From: Rodentolepis nana | Taxonomy: Eukaryota; Platyhelminthes; Cestoda; Cyclophyllidea; Hymenolepididae | DNA length: 10,747 bases | NCBI GenBank assembly: GCA_900617975.1 | Contig: UZAE01014988.1 | Coordinates: 1-10,747 of the forward strand | Direction: 5' to 3' | Part shown: positions 1 to 7,368 of the stretch, in pieces | Position numbering within the stretch: position 1 is the first letter of the stretch | How the letters are laid out: each line of letters begins with the position of its first letter | Notes under the pieces: model-generated | The model's database searches: none | What the model saw: only the letters and a program-made list of their open reading frames with translations | Told to the model about the DNA's origin: nothing | Program-made: the position numbers and the translations under genes

Positions 1-1
1 A

Positions 2-90
2 TTTGATGTTCCTCTCCCTCTGTGAAGCCTGAAATCAATTAAAGGGCTAATGATAACCATCAAGACGCCTGCCATTTGATATAAATAAAT
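2..90 (+). repeat. Left copy of an 89-bp inverted (dispersed) repeat
   Basis: This segment matches the reverse complement of 10126-10213. The core 20-90 aligns without gaps over 71 columns with 9 mismatches (about 87% identity). It includes the exact shared words CTGTGAAGCC, AAGGGCTAATGA and ACGCCTGCCATTTGA. The outer word TTTGATGTT (2-10) is also shared, separated from the core by an unalignable 8-9 nt pyrimidine-rich stretch. Similarity fades after the AAATAAAT at 90. The copy may continue upstream, because the window begins here. No open reading frame is conserved between the two copies, since one frame is interrupted by TAA in this copy only. I do not recognise the family. It could be a short non-autonomous element, a fragment of a larger repeat, or an arm of a foldback structure. 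Confidence 0.85.
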
Positions 91-317
91 ATTCATAATT
101 TGTGCGCATCAATATTAAAATAACTTGAATTAAAAAAACGAGTGAATACAGGGAAAAAGGGAAGTAGGCGAGAATATCAAATGAACTTTATTTTATTCAT
201 AAAATTTCATTTCTCAGTTGACCAGATTTTTTTGATTCTGTCATTTTGTATTAAAAATAGCATTACTAGATTTAGTGGTGTAACAAAAGCCATAGCGTAG
301 TGAATAAAGCAGGATAC
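91..317. other. AT-rich intergenic sequence, nothing recognised
   Basis: This is AT-rich DNA between the left inverted-repeat copy and the C-free purine tract. The similarity to the right end stops at about 90 and does not resume. No coding signal, RNA gene or further repeat was seen. Confidence 0.6.
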
Positions 318-441
318 GGAAATGAGAGGGAGGGAGAGAGAGAGAGTTAGGAAGAGGGTTGAGTTTGTGGGAATTGGGGGAAGTGGTGGGGAAGTGGTGG
401 GGGGGGGGGGGGGGGGAGAGAAGGGATGAGAGGGAGATGTA
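318..441 (+). repeat. C-free G-rich low-complexity tract with an 18-G run
   Basis: For 124 consecutive bases the + strand contains no C. The tract begins with GA-type microsatellite sequence (about 324-346), passes through G-rich words such as GGGGG and GGGG, and reaches an uninterrupted run of 18 Gs at 399-416. Purine-rich, C-poor DNA continues more weakly to about 560. The opposite strand reads as a proline/serine-rich open frame (207-749 and 347-598, minus). I treat that as an artefact of composition, not a gene. The run could form G-quadruplex or triplex structure. Its exact length is likely to be polymorphic and error-prone in sequencing. Confidence 0.9.
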
Positions 442-2519
442 CGAGTAGATAAGAGGGTATGAGTGGAATTACAGACAGCTGAGGGATGAGTAAATTGGAG
501 GTTGGGAGTGGAAATGTACGTAAAATGACACGGGAAGTTGTAGAAAGAGAAGGAGAGATAACCTCCTCTGGATATGAGAAATTTGGGGTTTGATTCAAAG
601 TCGTAGAACAGCGTCATCTCATAAAAAAATGTGACTGGAGAATAATTTTGGAAATGGTGGAATAATCGTTCATGTTTAAAAATGTGAACAAATTGGTATG
701 ACATAGGCATAGTTACAGAATACGAATGTCTATGCATTTGCTGGGTCAATGCAAAATGATCTTCTTGTCACACACAGAAAAAAACCTTAAGGTAAATTCA
801 ATTTTTGGAATTGATGAATATCACCCCCAGCCCTACCTGTTTGACCTTATTTGGTTAATTTGGTTTTGATCCCATTATGTGATCGCCAACTAAGGCTAAG
901 GACCTGTCTCGTCCTGTCGCACTCGAAATGGCCTTTGTTTAAACCCACTAGTTTTGTCACAACCGATATCATTGCCAACAGCCTCCTCTAGGTTATTCTC
1001 TATTCATGTCACATAAAGATTCTATGCCTAGCTATACCACCCGGTTCAATTCCTTTATCGTAATCTCATTATCCTCCATCTAATTTCAGTTGTGACAGCG
1101 AAAAGGGGACTCTTGAGTCACATGAAAATGAGACATTGTTAGGGGGTTCTTATTCTTTACGCTTTAGGCATCGAGTACCTCATTAAATAATCAGATTTGG
1201 GTGCACCATCACAAATGTCTATGTTTTCAGTACGCAACCTTATTCTTTAAATCGTCGTGAAATCCTGAAACTCCGGAGATCTAGAGCAATCATTGGCCAA
1301 TCCCAGACGCTTGAGACCTAGGGAAAACTCTACATTGGACCCAATATTAAATTGTTTTAATCACAACCTTTTGTTAAGGGGCGTTAATGAAAAAATGACT
1401 TTTATTTAAGAAAAAATATCAAATTTACAATAAATTGTTACTTGTTCGTAAAGTTTGCATAGTTGTAAAAAATATGCCAAATCATACGGTCACTGCTTGT
1501 CTAATTACGCTTAATCATATGACATTATCGAATTCAGTCAATTATGGCCAATTAAGAGGTTAACAAGGTCATATCAATTTCCTATTGGCTTTATCAAATA
1601 CATAATTTAACTGAAGTTTACAATGACTTCGAAACTAACATTTATTGAACTTTATTTATTTTAAAGTGAGGAAAAATAACATGTAAAACAGTGCCTACTG
1701 TCATCTTTAAAGCTGAATTTTATCCTGCAAATTTTCTTCTCTCTAAATGCAAAATTCTCACTAAATTCTAAGAAATACTCATAACAAAATTTGTTTTAAC
1801 ATTGTGTAGAGCGAAATTCCATTTTCCTTCGAAGATTCTACTGCAATTTGTCGCTTCGTTTCAATTGCACAAATATTGATTTTTTACCCCACTATTATTT
1901 TTATTAGCACATCATTTTTTTTGCTTTCACAAATTCATAGTAAATACAAGTTTTCAATAGGCCACACTGGTTCAGCATATAACTATTTGAAATCAGGTAA
2001 CTAATTCGGTTCAACCTGCTGATGAAATACGGTGCAAGCGCATTGATTTTTAGTTAACGAAATTAAGAGGAAGGAATCTAAGTAAATTTATCGGTCACTT
2101 CTATTTTATTTTACTCTTGATCTTCAGTTTCATGCATCGACGTGTCCGATTCAGACCTAGGCATGGCATGATTTGTCACTTCAAAAATTGTTATGTAAAA
2201 TTTAATTAACACATGTTGTCACTGTGGCTGTAGTTTTTCCGACAAATTCTCCTTAAAATCGTTGAGATTCCTTCAATATCTCTGAGAAAATTTGTAATTT
2301 TTAGCTTTCAAGAAGAGGGCCTACCAAATGCTGGAAATTGCTCATAATACTTAGTTTCTGGACTGCCTGGGTAAATGGCGTAGTTTCTACTGCGTTGGTT
2401 TAAGCCCCCAATGATCTGATACGCTGTTACACGTATTATGGGCACGTGGTTCGTTGTCACTAATTTATCCATCCGCTTAACTACTTAGAGAGCTAGAGAG
2501 TTCATTTATAGCAGTGATC
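442..2519. other. AT-rich gene-free span upstream of the Gbeta gene
   Basis: I found no convincing coding sequence, RNA gene or transposon relic in this roughly 2 kb. The first 120 bases remain purine-rich and C-poor. A sequence at 1043-1053 matches a Pol III B box (GGTTCAATTCC), but it has no matching T-stem and no A box, so it is not called. An isolated E-box palindrome CACGTG lies at 2443-2448, just outside the CpG-rich block, and could belong to the same regulatory region. Distal enhancers may be present but cannot be identified from one sequence. Confidence 0.5.
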
Positions 2520-2850
2520 TGGCGTTATTATGCGTCAACGCACCACGAATAAACATAACCCAACCAGCACAGGTCATGGAGAATGTGTGTTGCGAGTAAA
2601 AGGCGAACGTGCGTGCCTTACAACCGCAGGCAAGCCAGCGCGAACGTACGCACCGATCGATAATGCCTGTGCGATAGTTGTACGCATTAGCGTCATAGGC
2701 ACAGACTTTACGCATACCCTGTAAAAGCACGCTATTCTTATTGGTACGAGGCGAAATTGGGCTGTCTGATTGGCTTGCTGACCAGTCGTCCTTTGCGCAC
2801 GATTGGCGATTCTATACGCGTGCCAAAAGTGTTGGGGTTGCACTGCATTG
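2520..2850 (+). promoter_or_regulatory. CpG-rich probable promoter of the Gbeta gene
   Basis: About 28 CpG dinucleotides fall within roughly 330 bp, whereas the flanking DNA is AT-rich with few CpGs. The block ends about 85 bp before the likely start codon of the Gbeta gene and has no TATA box at a convincing place. It contains the near-repeat GCGAACGTGCGTGCC (2603-2617) and GCGAACGTACGCACC (2640-2654), and three TACGCA words at 2647, 2681 and 2709. Short open frames on both strands here are explained by the base composition and resemble no protein I know. CpG-rich, TATA-less sequence with CCAAT boxes is typical of promoters of broadly expressed animal genes. The assignment to this gene is inferred from position and orientation. 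Confidence 0.6.
2740..2806 (-). promoter_or_regulatory. Cluster of inverted CCAAT boxes (NF-Y-like)
   Basis: ATTGG, the reverse complement of CCAAT, occurs at 2740-2744, 2756-2760, 2769-2773 and 2802-2806. The copies at 2769 (TGATTGGCTT) and 2802 (CGATTGGCG) have flanks close to the NF-Y consensus. Those at 2740 and 2756 are weaker. The first, third and fourth are spaced 29 and 33 bp, about three helical turns, as is common in promoters with several CCAAT boxes. They sit 127-193 bp upstream of the Gbeta ATG. Binding is inferred from the motif only. Confidence 0.5.
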
Positions 2851-2879
2851 AGAAGCAGCTGACTTCCCTGTGAAATGCG

Positions 2880-2893
2880 TTCATTTTTCTAAG
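2880..2893 (+). other. Candidate 3' splice acceptor in the 5' UTR
   Basis: The sequence TTCATTTTTCTAAG is a compact pyrimidine tract ending in AG, 40 nt before the likely start codon. It has the form of a nuclear 3' splice site. It could be the acceptor of a 5'-UTR intron whose first exon lies in the CpG-rich block. In a lineage with spliced-leader trans-splicing, it could instead be a leader addition site. A second AG (TATCAG, 2900-2905) follows closely. There is no transcript evidence in the window. Confidence 0.3.
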
Positions 2894-2932
2894 TCTGGGT
2901 ATCAGCATTTCGAACGAATTTTGGAATTAAAA

Positions 2933-4015
2933 ATGGCTGGAGTACCCGGAAGCTCTGTTCCCACTTCCAATGAGGAGTTGAGTCCAGAAGAGGTAGCTTT
3001 AAAGAAGGAAATCGCCTCCCTTAAAGCCCAACTCGAAGCTGCAAGGAAGGAAGTTGCAGATACAGATTTTTATACAATGACTAAGGATGTTGTCGAACTT
3101 GGACGGTTGAAGTTCAAATTTCGCAAAACTCTCCGCGGTCATATCGCAAAAGTGACTTCTGTTAGATGGGCTTCAGATTCTCAGTTAATTCTTTCTGCTG
3201 GCCAGGATGGTAAACTTATCGTCTGGGATGGATATACTGCTAATAAGGTACGTATGATTCCCCTTAAAACTGCTTGGGTTCTCGGATGTGCAATTGCCCC
3301 CAGTATGCAACAAGTTGTGAGTGGTGGTTTGGACAATCTTATCACTGTTTTCAGTCTCACTTCCCCTGAAGGTACTCCTGCTCAATTAACTCAAGAACTC
3401 TCCGGACACAGTGGATATATTTCCAGTTTAGATTACATCGAAGAAACAAAACTCCTTAGCGCGTCTGGTGATAAAACTCTCGGATTATGGGATATGCAAA
3501 AAGGAAAATTAATTTCCACCTTTACCGGTCATACAAATGATGTCAACAGCGTTCGCGTTTGCCGTGCAAATAAGAATCTTGCTATTTCTGTTTCTTCCGA
3601 TTATACATGTCGCACATGGGATATACGGACAGCTAAATGCAGCCAACTCTTTGAGGGACATGAACAGGACGTTAACGGAGTGGATGTTTTCCCAAATTCT
3701 CAGGCCTTTGTTACTTCATCTGATGATACATCTTGCCGACTTTGGGATATTCGATCAGACCAAGCTGTTGCCGCCTATGTGGATGAGATTATTCAATGTG
3801 GAAGTACTTGTGTAGCACTTTCTCGATCAGGACGAGTGCTGTTTGCCGGTTATGACGACTTCAATTGTCATGTTTGGGATGTGCTACGGGAAGAACGGGT
3901 TGGAATTATGTCTGCTCATGATGCTCGTATTTCCTCTTTAGCCGTGAATGAAGCTGGAAATGCTATAGTTACAGGCTCCTGGGATTCCTTGTGCTATATC
4001 TGGACTGCTAAGTGA
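2933..4015 (+). CDS. Heterotrimeric G-protein beta subunit (WD40 propeller, Gbeta1-4 type)
   Basis: The product is predicted to pair with a G gamma subunit and carry G alpha signals from seven-transmembrane receptors at the inner plasma membrane. It is 360 aa, against about 340 for animal Gbeta1. The start is the ATG at 2933, with A at -3 and G at +4. The frame is open upstream only to a TGA at 2849-2851 and contains no other ATG; the codon at 2870 is GTG. Residues 1-16 are an extra Ser/Pro/Glu-containing leader. Residues 17-45 form the amphipathic coiled-coil helix that binds G gamma. Residues 66-357 form seven WD blades, with Trp-Asp at 98, 186, 229, 271 and 315 and IW at 356-357. As in the family, blade 2 lacks WD. 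Diagnostic words include TLRGH, DGKLIVWD, GGLDN, TFTGHT, SDDTSCRLWD, LFAGYDDFN and TGSWDS. Most G alpha/effector contact positions are kept (Lys73, Lys105, Trp115, Asn135, Tyr162, Asp203, Asp246, Asp264, Trp350), but several are changed (see findings). The gene has no introns and no frame lesions. Gbeta5 is less likely, because the sequence follows Gbeta1-4 wording. Confidence 0.96.
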   Translation: MAGVPGSSVPTSNEELSPEEVALKKEIASLKAQLEAARKEVADTDFYTMTKDVVELGRLKFKFRKTLRGHIAKVTSVRWASDSQLILSAGQDGKLIVWDGYTANKVRMIPLKTAWVLGCAIAPSMQQVVSGGLDNLITVFSLTSPEGTPAQLTQELSGHSGYISSLDYIEETKLLSASGDKTLGLWDMQKGKLISTFTGHTNDVNSVRVCRANKNLAISVSSDYTCRTWDIRTAKCSQLFEGHEQDVNGVDVFPNSQAFVTSSDDTSCRLWDIRSDQAVAAYVDEIIQCGSTCVALSRSGRVLFAGYDDFNCHVWDVLREERVGIMSAHDARISSLAVNEAGNAIVTGSWDSLCYIWTAK

Positions 4016-4440
4016 ATTCCGCTGCTATTTTCCGTCTCCCCTCCCAAATTCCAGCTAGTGTGATTTTGAGCGTTTTCTTAGGGAATTTTCCCGTTTGTTC
4101 TTTGTGGAAACCGTGATTCCTTTAATATTTTCCGGTATGAATAATACTGAAAGCAGACACACATAAAACCATGCCAAAGTGAATACAACTGGCCCCTACC
4201 TACTGCAAGAATTCACAACTTTTTCCATCTTCTCCTTTGTTTTCATTGGATAAAGTTGTTACTCCATCACTTTCGTCTTTTATCTCGCCCTCCGCTACTC
4301 TCTGAATTCAAAATTCCCTATTTTTCTCTTTTCTTTCTATATATTTCTCTGTCCTTTCTTTCTCTCCTGACTTTTGCATTAATTCTCCAGCCTAGAGTGT
4401 ATATTGTGTCAAAATATATAAATTAATAAGTTTTGCAGAA
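4016..4440 (+). other. Probable 3' UTR of the Gbeta gene, with a pyrimidine-rich tract
   Basis: No AATAAA follows the stop codon until 5335-5340. Nearer variant hexamers are CATAAA (4162), GATAAA (4249), and overlapping AATATA/TATAAA at 4413-4422. The last pair is followed within about 30 nt by T/GT-rich sequence (TGTCCTTATCTGTG) and is my preferred cleavage region, giving a 3' UTR of about 420 nt. Between about 4255 and 4375 the + strand is strongly C/T-rich, which could bind pyrimidine-tract proteins in the RNA. No tail-like A run follows the stop, so the locus does not look like a recent retrocopy. The 3' end position is uncertain. Confidence 0.35.
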
Positions 4441-5875
4441 TGAAATATGTCCTTATCTGTGAGCGTCTCAATTCAGCCTACTTTTTTCTCTGCCCTGTTG
4501 TGATTTTATGTTTAATTTTGGTTTCAAAATTCGCTTAAATTAGGTCGATCCTGAAATTTGTGTATTAATTATGATACACGTTTGTACTTCTAATGGGTAT
4601 GGATTATTTATTAATTGTTCTGTTTTGTTAATTTTTCTCTGTTGAAATTGATAAATTTTTAATTATATACAGCAGGTAAATTAATTTATGCCTAGTTGAA
4701 TTACTACCAACTTTATCCTCACTCATTTCACTTCAATTTTCTAGTTCACGTATTTGACCTTAAATATTACTTGAATCGAATGCCTTAGCAGTAATAGATA
4801 TTTTCATTCGGGCTAATTTAGCATCTGATTACACGTTACACTTCTATATTTTTCTATATGCAACTACATTTATTGTAAAAAATTATTATTTTCTATCGTG
4901 TAAACTTATAATCGATTATCTAAAAATGCTTTATTAAATTTTGCCAATTTTTCCAGATCATAATTTGAAGCAAGGATAATTGATTAGTCAATGAATCAAG
5001 AATCATACGATTGGTTGGCGAGTTTTTCCTTTATTGTTGCTTATTATCTCAATTGAAAATAATATTTTTAGGGTCAAGTTTTATACAAAATTACTTAATC
5101 TATGCCTACCTCCTTTTTCATGCACTGATGAAAATGTGTCTTTTCGACCACTCTATGAACTATATATATATATATCATTGGTAGCTGTATTAATGATCGA
5201 TCCTTTTATCTGGTCATTTCCACAGTGAAAGTTCCTACAAAGTTGCTACTGCCCCTATATAATTTATTTCGTCAGAATGAATAGCCAAAGTTGCAATTTA
5301 GAAAAAAAGGTTAACAGGTTAAATTTTTAAGTTAAATAAAGGGAAAGTACAGTGAAGCGAAAAGCCATTTTTCACGTTGTTTATCACCGTAGGTTGGGTT
5401 TCAGGAACGAAGGTTTGTATTTTCGCATTTATGCCCTGCATAATCCAGCACTAGCTAGCTTGAAAGCAAAAGAAAGTGTTGATCTGCAATTACATAGGTC
5501 TTAAAAATTAAGTGACGATGACGCCCAGATCTTAAATTAGACCCAATTGGATGGAAGTGCATACTTCAGAATGATAGATCTTCTCTTTTACAATCTCCGA
5601 ATTAGGAGCTAAGTATGACCTTCAAAATCTTTCATTTTATCACCCATTGATTCTTTTAGAATTGGAAAGTTTCATTTTAATAATGGAAGCGATTAATACG
5701 GATGGTTATTTAATGATTATCTAAATAAACTAGTACTATTTGGTATGAGATGGACACGTTATCGTTTTAAGTTGATGTTAATCACACAGGCAAAATTCAA
5801 TATTGGTAAGAACTGAATAGCATGGATCTATTAGAATATGTTTAAACATAAAATAATCTTCAAATTAACTTCTTT
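4441..5875. other. AT-rich intergenic span, no gene seen
   Basis: This is AT-rich sequence with frequent stops in all frames. It holds a short TA microsatellite (5161-5175) and a canonical AATAAA at 5335-5340, which would only matter if the Gbeta transcript had a very long 3' UTR. The short + frame at 5034-5228 is low-complexity and has no recognisable motif, so I do not call it. Nothing else was identified. Confidence 0.5.
5161..5175. repeat. (TA)n microsatellite
   Basis: This is a short perfect TA dinucleotide run of about seven units in AT-rich intergenic DNA. No function is apparent. Confidence 0.9.
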
Positions 5876-6020
5876 TTAATTAGTGAAACTGTTCCACCGG
5901 CGTCAATTTTCCATGTTCTTTTGGGAGTAACGTTTCATTCCGATATGTTAATAACTTACCCCTTGCGTTTTACTGATTTATGATTGGCTCTTGTCCCGGT
6001 GGTTCAATTATTCTTATTAA
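5876..6020. repeat. Possible small inverted-repeat element
   Basis: The 25 nt at 5876-5900 and the reverse complement of 5996-6020 match at 18 of 25 positions. They share TTAAT at the outer end and CCACCGG at the inner end. The enclosed segment is about 95 bp with no coding potential. The arrangement resembles a decayed miniature inverted-repeat element of about 145 bp, but the arms are imperfect and no target-site duplication is clear. The ends do not match the mariner termini found at 6414-7368. In AT-rich DNA a match of this kind could arise by chance. Confidence 0.25.
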
Positions 6021-6413
6021 GACCACATTCGTTTCGACACCTCTTTTTCTAAAATCGAAGTACACTTACATAATTGCATAACAAGGCCTGATATTGGCAT
6101 TGGCTGATGTTTATGGAGGTGATTGAATAATATCATATTTCAGTACAAAATGAGGAAAATAACGCCGTTTTAAAACAGTAAAGTGGGTAGAAGTTGAGGC
6201 TGGGAAAAATATTTTGCGATAGCATTAGTGGATAGTTCAGACGTCAATATTTAAGCGCCTCAGTGAGTAGGATTAGCTAATTAAAACGGGGAATATTCTG
6301 GCACTCAGATACTGAAGGCAAGAAAATCTGACATCTCTATTTAAGCAGAAAATCCTAACTTGTCACGATAGCTTAGGAATTCCAATAGAATGTTGAGCAC
6401 TTTAAAAACAGCA
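6021..6413. other. Intergenic sequence left of the mariner relic
   Basis: No coding motif, RNA gene or repeat was recognised between the small inverted-repeat candidate and the left end of the mariner remnant. Confidence 0.5.
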
Positions 6414-6435
6414 TTAGAGTGCTGCTCCTTATTAA
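6414..6435 (+). repeat. Left terminal inverted repeat of the mariner relic
   Basis: This terminus starts TTAG at 6414 and runs to ATTAA at 6435, about 20 nt beyond the decayed C-terminus of the transposase, where a mariner 3' end is expected. It aligns imperfectly with the right terminus: about 11 of 17 outer positions match, then a one-base gap, then ATTAA. Confidence 0.5.
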
Positions 6436-6454
6436 CTTATTTATATGGCATTAA

Positions 6455-7300
6455 ATGATATTGTCACCTCTACCATGCCCATTGTTCTTGCAGTTTCTCG
6501 TTCCTATTTTAATAAAACTTACTGTTTATGTAATTAAAATACTCGTTTAAATGGTTTTCAAGGTTATTCGAATTCGCAAGCAATTTTACTCATTGAATAT
6601 GCTCTTTGGACCTGAAAAATATGCTAATCAGACGGCACTTGGTCTGGCAAATGTGGTCGATGTCGTGGTACCTTCCAATTTATTCCCTAGACTCTAAAGT
6701 TAAAGAAATAGCCCTTTTCTGCTAAATAAACTCAAAATATTAAAGCAAGAACTTCGGCTGTCCAAATTTCGCCCGATTTTAGCAATTCGTTGCAGATTAT
6801 TCCACATAGATCCCACCAAATGCATAAAAGAGAAATTCAACCCTGACTTGGCTTAGATGAACTGAGCGTCTAACTTGGAGGCAACAATTTTTTTCCCACT
6901 AGTGTCGTAAAAATCCGCTTCTTGCAAAGTATGGACAAGTTTTTGTCATTAAGACAACGAATAAATCTACGTGTTTCTCCACTCATCATTGTTATATTTT
7001 TAATCCCATCCAATTTACCGATGCGCATCAAGCGTACTTGAACCATAGCAATCAAATTTCTGTAATAATTCGCTTATAGTTGGTAGAGACTTTGATTCAA
7101 TCAGGGATTTTACTATGTCGTCATTAAAATGTGTAGGTCGTCCTTAATTTGGCCTAAATTTCAATGTTTAAAACCGAAATTGATATCGCTAGACGGTAAG
7201 CACTTAGCCATAAATTTCAGTAATGGCTTAAGGGGTCCTTTCAGGCGCGTTCAAGTCCTGTTGAACGGAAAAGCAGCCTGCAACATCTGTCGTGATCGCT
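6455..7300 (-). pseudogene. Mariner transposase pseudogene
   Basis: The intact ancestor would have cut and rejoined the element at TA sites, using a D,D34D catalytic triad. Reading the minus strand across lesions gives the protein in the right order. These are a DLNAPE helix-turn-helix segment (about 7240-7260), ITEIYG (7207-7224), VLTV near 7200, the GRP linker (7135-7143), then NDDIVKSLIE (7096-7125) and TISELLQKF. After a frameshift near 7020 come IGKLD (about 7010) and ETRRF. A further frame change leads to CIWWD (6810-6824), NELLKSGE (6768-6791), a PHLPDQVPSD motif with the third catalytic Asp (codon 6627-6629), and finally EKLQEQWAW (6473-6499) and QYH. I count at least five in-frame stops and two or more frameshifts. 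The first Asp region is degraded (GKK where GDEKW is expected). The HDNARPH segment with the second Asp is deleted. It cannot make active enzyme. Confidence 0.88.
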
Positions 7301-7344
7301 GTCTGTTGATTTGGGGTTGAAAATTTTTACGCATATTGCTTAAA

Positions 7345-7368
7345 ATTAATCAACTAGCTGCCTACTAA
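7345..7368 (-). repeat. Right terminal inverted repeat of the mariner relic
   Basis: Read on the minus strand from 7368, this begins TTAGTAGGCAGCTAGTTG and ends in ATTAAT. It lies upstream of the N-terminal part of the transposase relic, as a mariner 5' terminus should. It is closer to the mellifera-type terminus as I remember it than the left end is. The distance to the coding remnant is shorter than usual for a mariner 5' UTR, which suggests a small deletion. Confidence 0.55.

Larger units (their letters stand above)
6414..7368 (-). mobile_element. Decayed mariner-family DNA transposon
   Basis: This is a class II cut-and-paste element of the Tc1/mariner superfamily, now inactive. The boundaries are drawn at degenerate terminal inverted repeats. 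The left end reads TTAGAGTGCTGCTCC from 6414, and the right end, read on the minus strand from 7368, is TTAGTAGGCAGCTAG. Both begin TTAG, share GC and GCT words at matching places, and continue to ATTAA. The right end also resembles the TTGGGTTGGCAACTA type of terminus I recall for mellifera-like mariners. The span is 955 bp against roughly 1.25-1.3 kb for intact mariners, consistent with internal deletions. The expected TA target duplication is not preserved at either end. The minus strand between the ends encodes a broken mariner transposase. The element lies about 2.4 kb downstream of the Gbeta gene, in the opposite orientation. Confidence 0.8.

Noticed and set aside
207..749. A 180-codon minus-strand open frame with a proline-rich stretch
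   Set aside because: The frame is the antisense of the C-free G-rich tract. The proline run comes from the poly-G, and the rest has no recognisable domain or codon signal.
1043..1053. A Pol III B-box match GGTTCAATTCC, suggesting a tRNA or SINE
   Set aside because: The flanking bases cannot pair into a T-stem, and no A box lies at the right distance upstream.
2019..2025. CTGATGA, the first conserved core of a hammerhead ribozyme (also at about 5124)
   Set aside because: Neither site is followed by the required GAAA core or by stems that could pair.
2506..2843. Overlapping short open frames on both strands upstream of the Gbeta gene
   Set aside because: They result from CpG-rich, stop-poor composition. 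They overlap each other and resemble no known protein. A promoter explains the region better.
2870..2932. An N-terminal extension of 21 residues on the Gbeta frame
   Set aside because: It would need a GTG start. The first in-frame ATG is at 2933 with a strong context, and the segment contains a likely splice acceptor.
3185..3815. Antisense and alternate-frame open frames inside the Gbeta gene (3185-3385 minus, 3537-3815 plus)
   Set aside because: They are shadows of a strongly supported coding sequence and have no independent motif.
7129..7320. A 63-codon + strand open frame with a cysteine-containing tail
   Set aside because: It is the antisense of the N-terminal part of the mariner transposase relic, which explains this DNA much better.
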